From contig DAOTFU010000021.1 in the NCBI GenBank assembly GCA_035446765.1, positions 1-17,638 of the forward strand: 17,638 bases of DNA, given 5' to 3'. This document shows positions 1 to 5,428 of this stretch, in pieces. The notes beneath the pieces were generated by a model. It was not told the DNA's origin and ran no database searches. It saw nothing but the letters and a program-made list of their open reading frames with translations. The stretch's first letter is position 1. Each line of letters starts with the position of its first letter. Source of the stretch: JALOAF01 sp035446765 (GTDB taxonomy: Bacteria > Patescibacteriota > Gracilibacteria > Absconditabacterales > Absconditicoccaceae). Position numbers and translations under genes: made by a program.

Positions 1-105
1 TATCTGATGATAAAGGCTTTTATATTCTTTTGGTAATTCCTTATAAAAGTTTATAATCTTTAAAGCAAATTCATAAGATTTTTCTACTATTAAATTCTTT
101 TTCAT
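1..105 (-). CDS. four-helix bundle protein (S23/IVP family), N-terminal part
   Basis: This gene runs off the left edge, so only the first 35 residues are visible, beginning MKKNLIVEKSYEFALKIINF. That opening resembles the small four-helix-bundle proteins first described in 23S rRNA intervening sequences, which typically have an N-terminal helix with a V-E-K-S-(Y/F)-x-F-A pattern; the family's molecular role is not firmly established. The start ATG at 105-103 is preceded by A-rich sequence and no Shine-Dalgarno. It lies downstream of the tRNA cluster on the same strand. No glycine occurs in the visible part, so it says nothing about the code. The family assignment rests on one short segment. 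Confidence 0.65.
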   Translation of the reverse strand, partial: MKKNLIVEKSYEFALKIINFYKELPKEYKSLYHQI

Positions 106-168
106 TTTTTGTTTTGATTATCGATTAATTTCACATTTTAGATTTTACATTTCACATTTAGTTTATAA
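106..168. repeat. AT-rich inter-tRNA spacer repeat, copy 1
   Basis: The spacer is built from imperfect repeats of a motif like acatttcacattt. Related spacers lie at 250-350, 1298-1380 and 1615-1695, always beside tRNA genes. No gene or promoter is evident in it. Confidence 0.4.
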
Positions 169-245
169 TGGCGGGATGGAAGGGACTCGAACCCTCGACC
201 TCCTGCGTGACAGGCAGGCGTTCTAGCCAGCTGAACTACCACCCC
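169..245 (-). tRNA. tRNA-Asp(GTC)
   Basis: The reverse strand folds as a full cloverleaf: acceptor GGGGTGG/CCATCCC (one G-U pair), discriminator G as usual for Asp, and an encoded CCA. The anticodon arm has stem CCTGC/GCAGG and loop CTGTCAC, giving anticodon GTC. The T-arm contains GGTTCGAGTCC. The gene is 77 nt including CCA. Confidence 0.96.
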
Positions 246-249
246 ATAA

Positions 250-350
250 AGATGCCTAAATGTGTAATTCATTAAATGTGCAATGCTTTTATATGTCTTT
301 TTAATATTTTAATTTAACATTTCACATTTTTAGTTTCAAATTTTACTTTG
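250..350. repeat. AT-rich inter-tRNA spacer repeat, copy 2
   Basis: This stretch holds degenerate aaatgtg / acatttcacattt units like those at 106-168. I see no gene in it. Confidence 0.35.
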
Positions 351-353
351 CTC

Positions 354-429
354 TGGAGCCAGTGACGAGACTTGAACTCGTAACCTATCGCTTACAAGGC
401 GAGTGCTCTACCAATTGAGCTACACTGGC
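354..429 (-). tRNA. tRNA-Thr(TGT)
   Basis: The reverse strand gives acceptor GCCAGTG/CACTGGC, discriminator T and an encoded CCA. The anticodon loop is CTTGTAA, with anticodon TGT for Thr. D-arm TAGCTCAATTGGTAGAGCA and T-loop GTTCAAGTC are canonical. The gene is 76 nt including CCA. Confidence 0.96.
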
Positions 430-435
430 AGGTAA

Positions 436-459
436 ACAAAATAATGTTTATTATTTTGT
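436..459 (-). terminator. hairpin at the end of rpsT
   Basis: A perfect 10-bp stem (ACAAAATAAT with ATTATTTTGT) encloses a 4-nt loop, and the rpsT stop codon lies inside the stem. On the minus strand it is followed only by a short T-rich run, so it may be a weak terminator or an RNA-processing hairpin before tRNA-Thr. Confidence 0.5.
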
Positions 460-816
460 CTCTTTTTTTGCTGTTGGTTTTTTGGTACTTGCCTTTGTAG
501 CAGTACTTTTAGCTTTTTTTGGTGCTGTCTTTGTCTCTACCTTTTTGTCACTTTTTGTATTTGTAGAAGAGAGCAACTTAGCTACATTTGATTTTTTTCT
601 TGATCAATTCTTTTTTTTGATTAATCAAATTTTTGTACATTTGTCGATGTATTTATATACTGTATTTAGATCTTTTTGTGTAAGCTTTTCTCATTTTTCT
701 GCAGATTTTTTGAATTTTTTTATAGCCATTTTCATTCTTAGCTTAAATTCAAAATTTCTCTTTTGTAGTTTCAAAGATCTTCTTGCTGCTTTTTTTGCTG
801 ATTTCGTAATAGGCAT
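451..816 (-). CDS. rpsT: 30S ribosomal protein S20 with basic C-terminal tail
   Basis: This is the 16S-binding primary assembly protein S20, 121 residues. It opens MPITKSAKKAARRS, matching the family opening M-P-x-x-K-S-A-K-K, and keeps the later pattern of an IDK segment followed by KKNGSRKKS (about residues 57-76). Three in-frame TGA codons are read as Gly (residues 42, 64 and 71); the last falls in the K-N-x-(A/G)-x-R-K-K-S segment. Usual family length is about 85-90 residues; here some 35 extra residues rich in Lys, Ala and Thr follow the core. It sits between tRNA-Asn and tRNA-Thr on the same strand, so it is probably co-transcribed with the tRNAs. The start has an AT-rich leader without Shine-Dalgarno. 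Confidence 0.93.
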
Positions 817-846
817 TCAAAATACATCAAATATTAAAATTTAATT

Positions 847-919
847 CTCCGGGGGAGGGGCTCGAACCCACGACCCAATGATTAACAGTCATTTGCTCTA
901 CCAGCTGAGCTACCCCGGA
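847..919 (-). tRNA. tRNA-Asn(GTT)
   Basis: The reverse strand has acceptor TCCGGGG/CCCCGGA and discriminator G; CCA is not encoded. The anticodon arm ATGAC/GTCAT-like stem encloses loop TGTTAAT with anticodon GTT for Asn. D-arm TAGCTCAGCTGGTAGAGCA and T-loop GGTTCGAGCCC are canonical. Confidence 0.95.
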
Positions 920-997
920 ATATTTGGTAGAGATAGATATAGTGATTCACTAGTATTTTTCAATACATTTTTGGGTATCACTAAACTTCGAGTTTTT

Positions 998-1018
998 ATA
1001 ATTTACCGAGAACAGGAC
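998..1018 (-). pseudogene. 3'-end fragment of tRNA-Leu
   Basis: These 21 bases exactly repeat 1083-1103, the 3' acceptor end and part of the T-arm of the intact tRNA-Leu just upstream on the minus strand. Nothing resembling the rest of a tRNA is attached. A small perfect hairpin (caacggag/ctccgttg, 1023-1040) follows. Confidence 0.7.
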
Positions 1019-1088
1019 CATGCAACGGAGGACTCCGTTGTTCAATCTGTATGCCTTTACATACATTAATATGGAAAGAACAATAATT

Positions 1089-1170
1089 TACCGAGAACAG
1101 GACTTGAACCTGCACGCCTTGCGGCACCTGGTTCTAAGCCAGGCGTGTCTACCAATTCCACCATCTCGGC
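1089..1170 (-). tRNA. tRNA-Leu(TAG)
   Basis: This is a class II tRNA with a long variable arm (TGCCGCAAGGCGT). The anticodon arm CCTGG/CCAGG encloses loop CTTAGAA, with anticodon TAG. Acceptor GCCGAGA/TCTCGGT ends in a G-U first pair; discriminator is A and CCA is not encoded. Copies of its 5' and 3' ends lie on either side, at 1279-1297 and 998-1018. Confidence 0.94.
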
Positions 1171-1252
1171 ACAATTTTTATAATGTGTCTACTCCTTCAA
1201 TCATTTCACTCAGCGGGATACTAAATCTTAATCAAAAGTCACTGTGTTGCAC

Positions 1253-1281
1253 TTGTGCCTTTTTTATTAATCTTGGCACAA
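1253..1281. repeat. inverted repeat beside a tRNA-Leu fragment
   Basis: TTGTGCC at 1253-1259 and GGCACAA at 1275-1281 form a 7-bp stem over a 15-nt T-rich loop. It abuts the tRNA-Leu 5' fragment. The function is unknown. Confidence 0.35.
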
Positions 1282-1297
1282 TTCCACCATCTCGGCA
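1279..1297 (-). pseudogene. 5'-end fragment of tRNA-Leu
   Basis: These 19 bases are identical to 1153-1171, the 5' acceptor strand and start of the D-arm of the intact tRNA-Leu. The homology ends abruptly at both sides. Together with the 3' fragment at 998-1018 it brackets the intact gene. Confidence 0.7.
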
Positions 1298-1380
1298 TGT
1301 TAAATGTGCAATTTCGAAATGTGTAATTTAAAATTATCAATTAATTTTGCATTTTACATTTATAATTTTGCATTGAATAT
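1298..1380. repeat. AT-rich inter-tRNA spacer repeat, copy 3
   Basis: The spacer strongly resembles 1615-1695: both share an aatttaaaattat core, a run like ttttgcattttacatttata, and then gcatt just before a tRNA-type 3' end. No coding potential is seen. Confidence 0.45.
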
Positions 1381-1430
1381 TGGGACGCTAGGATTTGAAT
1401 CTACCTGTCGGTAGACAGGCCTAGACTCCT
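1381..1430 (-). pseudogene. tRNA 3'-half remnant (Gln-like) interrupted by a palindrome
   Basis: The outer bases resemble the T-arm and acceptor end of the tRNA-Gln at 1696-1766 (tggg...ctaggatt.gaa.cta). A palindromic segment, CCTGTC-TACC-GACAGG on the minus strand, sits inside the T-loop region (about 1401-1419). No D-arm or recognisable anticodon arm follows. It lies just downstream of tRNA-Gln(CTG). Confidence 0.5.
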
Positions 1431-1441
1431 TTAAAATAAAT

Positions 1442-1514
1442 TTCAGGAGCTAGGATTCGAACCTAGGACCTTCTGATTCAGAGTCAGACGTTCTGCCAAC
1501 TGAACTACTCCTGA
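1442..1514 (-). tRNA. tRNA-Gln(CTG)
   Basis: Acceptor TCAGGAG/CTCCTGA with discriminator A; CCA is not encoded. The anticodon stem TCTGA/TCAGA encloses loop CTCTGAA with anticodon CTG, reading CAG. T-arm CTAGG/CCTAG with loop TTCGAAT is regular. Confidence 0.9.
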
Positions 1515-1538
1515 CCAGAGTTTATTGGTTATTTTTTT

Positions 1539-1613
1539 TGGTTGCGGGGGATGGAGTTGAACCACCTATCTTCGGGTTATGAGCCCGACGAGATACCGTT
1601 TCTCTACCCCGCA
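1539..1613 (-). tRNA. tRNA-Met(CAT), probably initiator
   Basis: Acceptor TGCGGGG/CCCCGCA, discriminator A, encoded CCA, 75 nt. The anticodon stem TCGGG/CCCGA with loop CTCATAA carries the three consecutive G-C pairs typical of initiator tRNA. The first acceptor pair is U1-A72 rather than the common C1xA72 mismatch, a weak pair that may still permit formylation. An elongator Met or an Ile-type (lysidine) CAT tRNA is less likely given the GGG/CCC stem. Confidence 0.85.
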
Positions 1614-1614
1614 T

Positions 1615-1695
1615 TATAAATTTTTAAATGTACAATGTACAATTTAAAATTATTGATTAATTTAACATTTTACATTTATAAGTTTGCATTTTACT
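1615..1695. repeat. AT-rich inter-tRNA spacer repeat, copy 4
   Basis: It is homologous to 1298-1380 and holds no gene. See that entry for the shared core. Confidence 0.45.
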
Positions 1696-1766
1696 TTGGG
1701 GAACTAGGATTCGAACCTAGACTGACGGAGTCAAAGTCCGCTGTCCTACCATTAGACGATTCCCCA
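1696..1766 (-). tRNA. tRNA-Gln(TTG)
   Basis: Acceptor TGGGGAA/TTCCCCA, discriminator A, CCA not encoded. The anticodon stem GCGGA/TCCGT encloses loop CTTTGAC, anticodon TTG, reading CAA. It ends three bases before the run of Ns, and its 5' part recurs on the other side of the gap. Confidence 0.93.
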
Positions 1767-1769
1767 ATG

Positions 1770-1869
1770 NNNNNNNNNNNNNNNNNNNNNNNNNNNNNNN
1801 NNNNNNNNNNNNNNNNNNNNNNNNNNNNNNNNNNNNNNNNNNNNNNNNNNNNNNNNNNNNNNNNNNNNN
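1770..1869. other. 100-N scaffold gap
   Basis: Exactly 100 Ns separate two copies of an identical 55-base segment (1715-1769 and 1870-1924). A round gap size flanked by identical contig ends points to scaffolding of overlapping contigs rather than to 100 real missing bases. Confidence 0.95.
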
Positions 1870-1921
1870 ACCTAGACTGACGGAGTCAAAGTCCGCTGTC
1901 CTACCATTAGACGATTCCCCA
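1870..1921 (-). tRNA. tRNA-Gln(TTG), partial duplicate at the gap edge
   Basis: This is the 5' part (acceptor strand through anticodon arm) of a tRNA identical to the one at 1696-1766, cut off by the Ns. It is most likely the same gene seen twice because contig ends overlap; a genuine tandem duplicate cannot be excluded. Confidence 0.55.
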
Positions 1922-1930
1922 ATGTATCTT

Positions 1931-1959
1931 ATTTGACAAAGAACAAAAAAGTCCATCAA
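1931..1959 (-). promoter_or_regulatory. possible promoter for the tRNA/rpsT cluster
   Basis: On the minus strand TTGATG is followed after 17 bp by TCAAAT, placing a start site close to the 5' end of tRNA-Gln. The -10 box is poor, so this is tentative. Confidence 0.3.
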
Positions 1960-1997
1960 ATTTAGGACTGACGTAATATATACTAAAATAATTTTGA

Positions 1998-2044
1998 TTT
2001 TCAAGAGAAAATTTTACCTTACTTATTGCATTTTCTCTTGAAAA
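1998..2044. repeat. 14-bp perfect inverted repeat upstream of ndk
   Basis: ttttcaagagaaaa (1998-2011) pairs with ttttctcttgaaaa (2031-2044) across a 19-nt loop. It lies between the divergent tRNA cluster and ndk. No T-tract follows on either side, so a plain terminator is unlikely; an operator or leader hairpin is possible. Confidence 0.5.
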
Positions 2045-2105
2045 AGGTGCCAAAAAATATAATAATGTGTCAGACGATTTTTTATATTTTAGAAAAAAAT
2101 AGATA

Positions 2106-2612
2106 ATGTGAAAAATTCAAAGAACTTTGGTAGTTTTAAAGCCTGATGCTGTAGGAAGATCTGTAATTTGAGAAATAATAGGTAGATTTGAAAGAGCTGG
2201 TTTACATATAGTTGCTATGAAGATGGTAAAACCAGATGCTGATTTTTTCAAATGACATTATGAATGAATAGGTCAATTGTGAACTAGAAAATGAGAAGAT
2301 ATTTTAAATAGGGTTATAGCTGACATGATGGCGACACCAGTATTGGCTATGGTTGTTGAATGAGTAGAAGTAGTAGAATATGTTAGAAAATTAGTTTGAC
2401 CTACTGAACCGAAATCAGCTATGCCAGGTACAATTAGATGAGATTTTGCACATATATCTTATGCTTATGTAGACAATAATCCATGAGCTTCAGTATATAA
2501 TCTAATACACGCGTCTGCTGATGCAAATGAAGCAGAACAAGAAATCAAACATTGGTTTACAGAATGAGAGATGTTTGATTATGATCCATTACACTCAAAT
2601 TATACTAGATAA
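2106..2612 (+). CDS. ndk: nucleoside diphosphate kinase
   Basis: NDK transfers the gamma phosphate from ATP to other (d)NDPs through a phosphohistidine. The 168-residue product has the family opening R-T-L-V-V-L-K-P-D-A-V-G-R (residues 6-18), the PGTIRGDF motif (108-115) and the active-site NLIHASAD with catalytic H135. By my count 11 of 16 glycines are TGA, including residue 2 directly after the ATG and G112 in PGTIRG, so a standard-code reading destroys the gene. It is somewhat longer than the common ~140-residue form, with an extended C-terminal region. The start is chosen for the N-terminal match; the leader is A-rich with no Shine-Dalgarno. rpmE follows 52 bp downstream. Confidence 0.96.
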
Positions 2613-2664
2613 TAACACACCTAGTTATAAAAAAATATTTATTTTAATTTGTTGAATTATAAAA

Positions 2665-2892
2665 ATGAAAAAGTGAATACATGCTGATTATCATAAAGAT
2701 GTAAAAGTTCAATGTATATGTGGAGCTGAATTTACCGTAAATACTACAGTTCCTGGGCCAATAAAAGTAGAAACTTGTTATCAATGTCATCCTATCTTTA
2801 ATAAAGATAAAGTTGTAAAGAAAGTTGTAAAATGAAGAATGGAAAAATTCTTGGAAAAACAAAAGAAAATGGATGCTATGAAAAAATCTTAA
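2665..2892 (+). CDS. rpmE: 50S ribosomal protein L31 (zinc-type)
   Basis: The 75-residue product opens MKKGIHADYH and continues with VKVQCICGAEF, matching bacterial L31. Four cysteines, C17 and C19 (C-x-C) and C38 and C41 (C-x-x-C), form the zinc site of the C+ form, and the C-Y-Q-C-H-P segment is typical of the family. The C-terminal tail is lysine-rich. Two TGA codons (residues 4 and 57) are read as Gly. It lies 52 bp after ndk and is closed by a terminator that overlaps its own stop codon. Confidence 0.94.
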
Positions 2893-2908
2893 AAGATTTT
2901 GCTTTTTT
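2883..2908 (+). terminator. terminator overlapping the rpmE stop
   Basis: AAAATC and GATTTT pair around TTAA, the stop codon itself being in the hairpin, followed by GC and six Ts. It separates rpmE from the membrane protein gene. Confidence 0.7.
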
Positions 2909-2944
2909 GGTACTTTATTTTTAAGTACTGAAATACCATAATTT

Positions 2945-3604
2945 ATGATTAGAAAATCTATAATAAAGAGAAATATAAACGCTTCTAAGATCCATCATGT
3001 AATTGGACACAATGGAAGTGTTTTTTTTAAGTTAGTTTTTAAATATATACTTATATTGGCTATACTTATTTTGATTTTTTTGTGATTAAATAATTATGTG
3101 CAATGGGAATATATGAGTCTTACATTTGCTGCTGTTGGCTTGATATTGTTTGTTAAATTTTGTATAGATTTTTTGAATATATACTTGGATGCTTTAGTAC
3201 TGACTGAAAGCGGTATTGTGTTGTATTTACGAGAGTGACTTTTGGAATATAAAACAGAAATATTTGACTGGGAAAGAATTGAAACTATTTCTCACAACCA
3301 AAAGTGATTTTGGGATAAACTTTTTTTGAGATGAGATATAATGATTAGACTAGAACATGGTATAGAATTTCCTTTTGAAGATATTACTTATCCAAAAAAA
3401 CAAGCAGCAAAAATATCTCAATTGAAAGATCGTTTCGTATTGGATCAATCTGATGTCTTGTCAGACAATGATTGAAATAGTAAAAAATTTGATGTATTGG
3501 TAGAAGCTTTGTGAGAAGTAGTAAAAGACTACATAGATAAGTGAGAGAAAAAAGAAGACGATTTTGATGGTGATTTTGATTATGGCTGAGAAAATGATTA
3601 TTAA
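2945..3604 (+). CDS. membrane protein with two N-terminal helices and a PH-like domain
   Basis: This 219-residue product has a short basic N-terminus, two predicted membrane helices (about residues 28-47, rich in I/L/F, and 57-77), and then a soluble part with a pattern like bacterial PH domains: LTESGIVLYLREGLLEYKT, then a W-E-R-I-E segment, then RLEHGIEFPFEDI. This resembles the bPH-type membrane proteins common in candidate phyla, whose role is unknown. The C-terminus is strongly acidic (EKKEDDFDGDFDYGGEND). Eight TGA codons are read as Gly by my count. Glycine at these positions keeps one frame open from ATG to TAA. The domain call is an inference from pattern alone. Confidence 0.75.
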
Positions 3605-3619
3605 GTAGTTTTTTTTATT

Positions 3620-3711
3620 GTCCTCCTTTTTTAAAGGAGGGGGACCACGAAGTGGTGGAGGATTTTAAATCCCCCGTCCTAAAGGACACCTCCCCCTTCA
3701 CAAAGGGGGCA
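3620..3711. repeat. GC-rich multi-hairpin intergenic repeat
   Basis: This stretch stands out from AT-rich surroundings and contains four successive palindromes: CCTCC..GGAGG (3622-3640), ACCACgaAGTGGT-like (3644-3656), GTCCTaaAGGAC (3676-3687) and CCCCCTT..AAGGGGG (3692-3709). The compound layout suggests a REP/MITE-like mobile repeat, possibly acting as a terminator for the preceding gene. No ORF is apparent in it. Confidence 0.7.
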
Positions 3712-3723
3712 AAATGCGATAAT

Positions 3724-4641
3724 ATGGAGAAAATATTGAAAATATGAAATATGACTTGGTTTCATGCTTCTAATCCCGATACAAAAGATTTGAGTGAGAT
3801 AAAAGAAAAGTATGATTTGCATGAGATTATTGAAGACGATATATCTGAAGTAAACACTCAAGATAAGATTGATGTCTATGACAATTCTATTTTTTTGGTA
3901 TTACATTTCCCAAAATTTAATAACAAAACAAAGACATACTATAGCAACGAATTTAATGTAATTATTGGCAAAGATTTTATCATATCTTTGACTAGTTTTG
4001 ATACTAATCATGTAGATAGGATTAGGAAAGAATATTTTGAAGATTTGGAAAATTGAAAAGAAGATTTTAAAGTTTCTCCTTATTATATATTGTATGTGAT
4101 GATAGATGTGATGTATGATAAGGTATTAGACGCTTTAAATAAATTTAAAAAAGATTTGAACAATATAGAGTCTGGTGTGTTTATGTGAAATAAATTGAAT
4201 AAGTCTTTGATAGAGAGACTTTTGATCAAGAGACGTAATAGTATTGTATTGAAACATATTATGTTTCCTCAAGAAGAAATATTGGAAGAATTAAACAAAG
4301 TAACTTTGCAAAAATATAAATGAGAATTAGATGTATATTTTGAAGATCTTCAGTATAAACAAGACAAGATTATGAGTAATATAGCTATAGTAAATGAAAA
4401 TACGGAAACACTTTCTGATACATACAATTCTTTGATGTCTATAAAGACAAATCATTTGATTTCTGTTTTGACTATATTTACAGCTTTGATATGAATTATG
4501 ACTCTTATCACTGGGTTTTATGGTATGAACATTGTTTTACCTGGACAAGAAAATGTAAATGTTATGTGGATTATAATATGAGTAATGCTTTTTGTGTCTA
4601 GTATTCTATTGGTTTTCTTTAATAAAAAGGGTCGGTTGTAA
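3724..4641 (+). CDS. corA: CorA-family magnesium/cobalt transporter
   Basis: CorA proteins form pentameric Mg2+ channels in the inner membrane. The 305-residue product has a cytoplasmic N-terminal domain opening with MTWFHASNPDTKDL, a long helical region, a first membrane helix (about 243-264) ending in the hallmark Y266-G267-M268-N269, and a second helix (about 280-300) followed by a basic tail NKKGR. Six or so TGA codons are read as Gly, including one in the first membrane helix. ATG at 3724 is preferred over 3751 because it keeps the residues before the T-W-F motif found in relatives; neither has a clear ribosome-binding site. It follows the multi-hairpin repeat and is monocistronic. Confidence 0.93.
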
Positions 4642-4653
4642 AATTATTTTTTG

Positions 4654-4681
4654 TTGACTTTTTCTATAATAAATATGTAAT
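4654..4681 (+). promoter_or_regulatory. sigma70-type promoter for the 4724 gene
   Basis: TTGACT (4654-4659) is followed after 16 bp by TGTAAT (4676-4681), about 43 bp before the ATG. The -35 element and its T-run (TTGACTTTTT) recur before purA and before the 9168 gene. Confidence 0.6.
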
Positions 4682-4723
4682 TTAATTGAGGTTATTAACG
4701 GAGTAATAATTATAGTTTTTATT

Positions 4724-5182
4724 ATGAAAAATTTTGTTAATTTAGTGGTATTTTTCGGAGTATTTATGATTTCTTTTTCTTGTTTAAGTGAATCAACTAG
4801 ATTGATTAAAGAGGCAAACCAGTTAGCTGAAGAAGCCGATGTTCTTGTTGATGAGGTTTCGGATCTTATTGATGAGTCTTATGTATTGTATACTGAGTTT
4901 TATCAATTGCACAAATGGTCATTAGTATTGGATTATCAAGCAAGAATGTCTTTAGAGGTGGCAACTGAATTGATGGAGGACGGAAAATATGATGATGCGA
5001 ATGAGTATTTATGTCGAGCAAAAAGGCTGAGAAAAGTCTCTGATAATAAGTTAAAAAAATCTCAAAGCTTATTGAATTTATTTGCAGAAAAATTGTATTT
5101 TGTAGTGCAAAAAAATGAATTAGCGTCTCAAAAAATTACTCAGTCGAGGGAGAAATGTGATTTAGCAAAAAAGTGTAATTGA
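4724..5182 (+). CDS. unknown secreted helical protein, UGA-terminated
   Basis: I do not recognise this gene. The 152-residue product begins with a signal peptide or lipoprotein-like leader (MKNFVNLVVFFGVFMISFSC, Cys at 20, lipobox imperfect) and continues as a highly charged alpha-helical, probably coiled-coil protein, with repeated acidic segments such as EEADVLVDEVSDLIDES. It has only two glycines, both GGA, and no ATA isoleucine codon, unlike its neighbours. It ends in TGA at 5180-5182 with a terminator hairpin 18 bp later. In the host code TGA is Gly, and the frame would run on to TAA at 5282-5284, adding about 34 hydrophobic residues read through the terminator. This suggests origin in a standard-code organism. 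Confidence 0.65.
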   Translation: MKNFVNLVVFFGVFMISFSCLSESTRLIKEANQLAEEADVLVDEVSDLIDESYVLYTEFYQLHKWSLVLDYQARMSLEVATELMEDGKYDDANEYLCRAKRLRKVSDNKLKKSQSLLNLFAEKLYFVVQKNELASQKITQSREKCDLAKKCN

Positions 5183-5200
5183 TTTTGTTTGGTATTTTTT

Positions 5201-5226
5201 AAAGGTGGTTTTATCCACCTTTTTTT
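5201..5226 (+). terminator. rho-independent terminator after the 4724 gene
   Basis: AAAGGTGG pairs with CCACCTTT around a TTTTAT loop, followed by a T-run. It lies just beyond the TGA stop but inside the code-25 extension of the same frame. Confidence 0.8.
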
Positions 5227-5278
5227 AGTATTATTATGTTTTTGCAATTTTATATTAAATCATTATATATTGTATATG

Positions 5279-5398
5279 ATTTAAGATGTTTGGAACTTAG
5301 GTGCTTAGAAATTTAGTTAACAGTTAACAATGAAAAATGAAGAGTTATTTGTTATTTGTTAATTGAATCTCTAAGTTTCTAGTTTCCATATCTTAAAT
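5279..5398. repeat. imperfect inverted repeat upstream of pnp
   Basis: atttaagat (5279-5287) and atcttaaat (5390-5398) are perfect complements, with further partial pairing inwards (tggaact against agtttcca, and cttag against ctaag). The interior holds AT-rich direct repeats (gttaacagttaac; ttatttgttatttgttaa). It fills most of the space between the 4724 gene and pnp; no gene is visible. Confidence 0.45.
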
Positions 5399-5428
5399 TT
5401 CTATTTATTTAGTAATTTTTGATAAACT

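Noticed and set aside
482..844. 120-residue plus-strand ORF rich in Phe and Leu
   Set aside because: It is the antisense shadow of rpsT; the minus strand encodes clear S20 motifs.
1870..1921. A second independent tRNA-Gln gene
   Set aside because: The sequence is identical to the other side of the N gap over 55 bases, so contig overlap is the simpler explanation; kept only as a partial feature.
1931..1959. Plus-strand promoter TTGACA-17-TCAAAT for ndk
   Set aside because: The boxes lie about 145 bp before ndk with a strong hairpin in between; the -10 is poor.
3679..3861. 60-residue minus-strand ORF over the hairpin repeat and the corA start
   Set aside because: It spans a repeat and overlaps a well-supported CorA gene in antisense.
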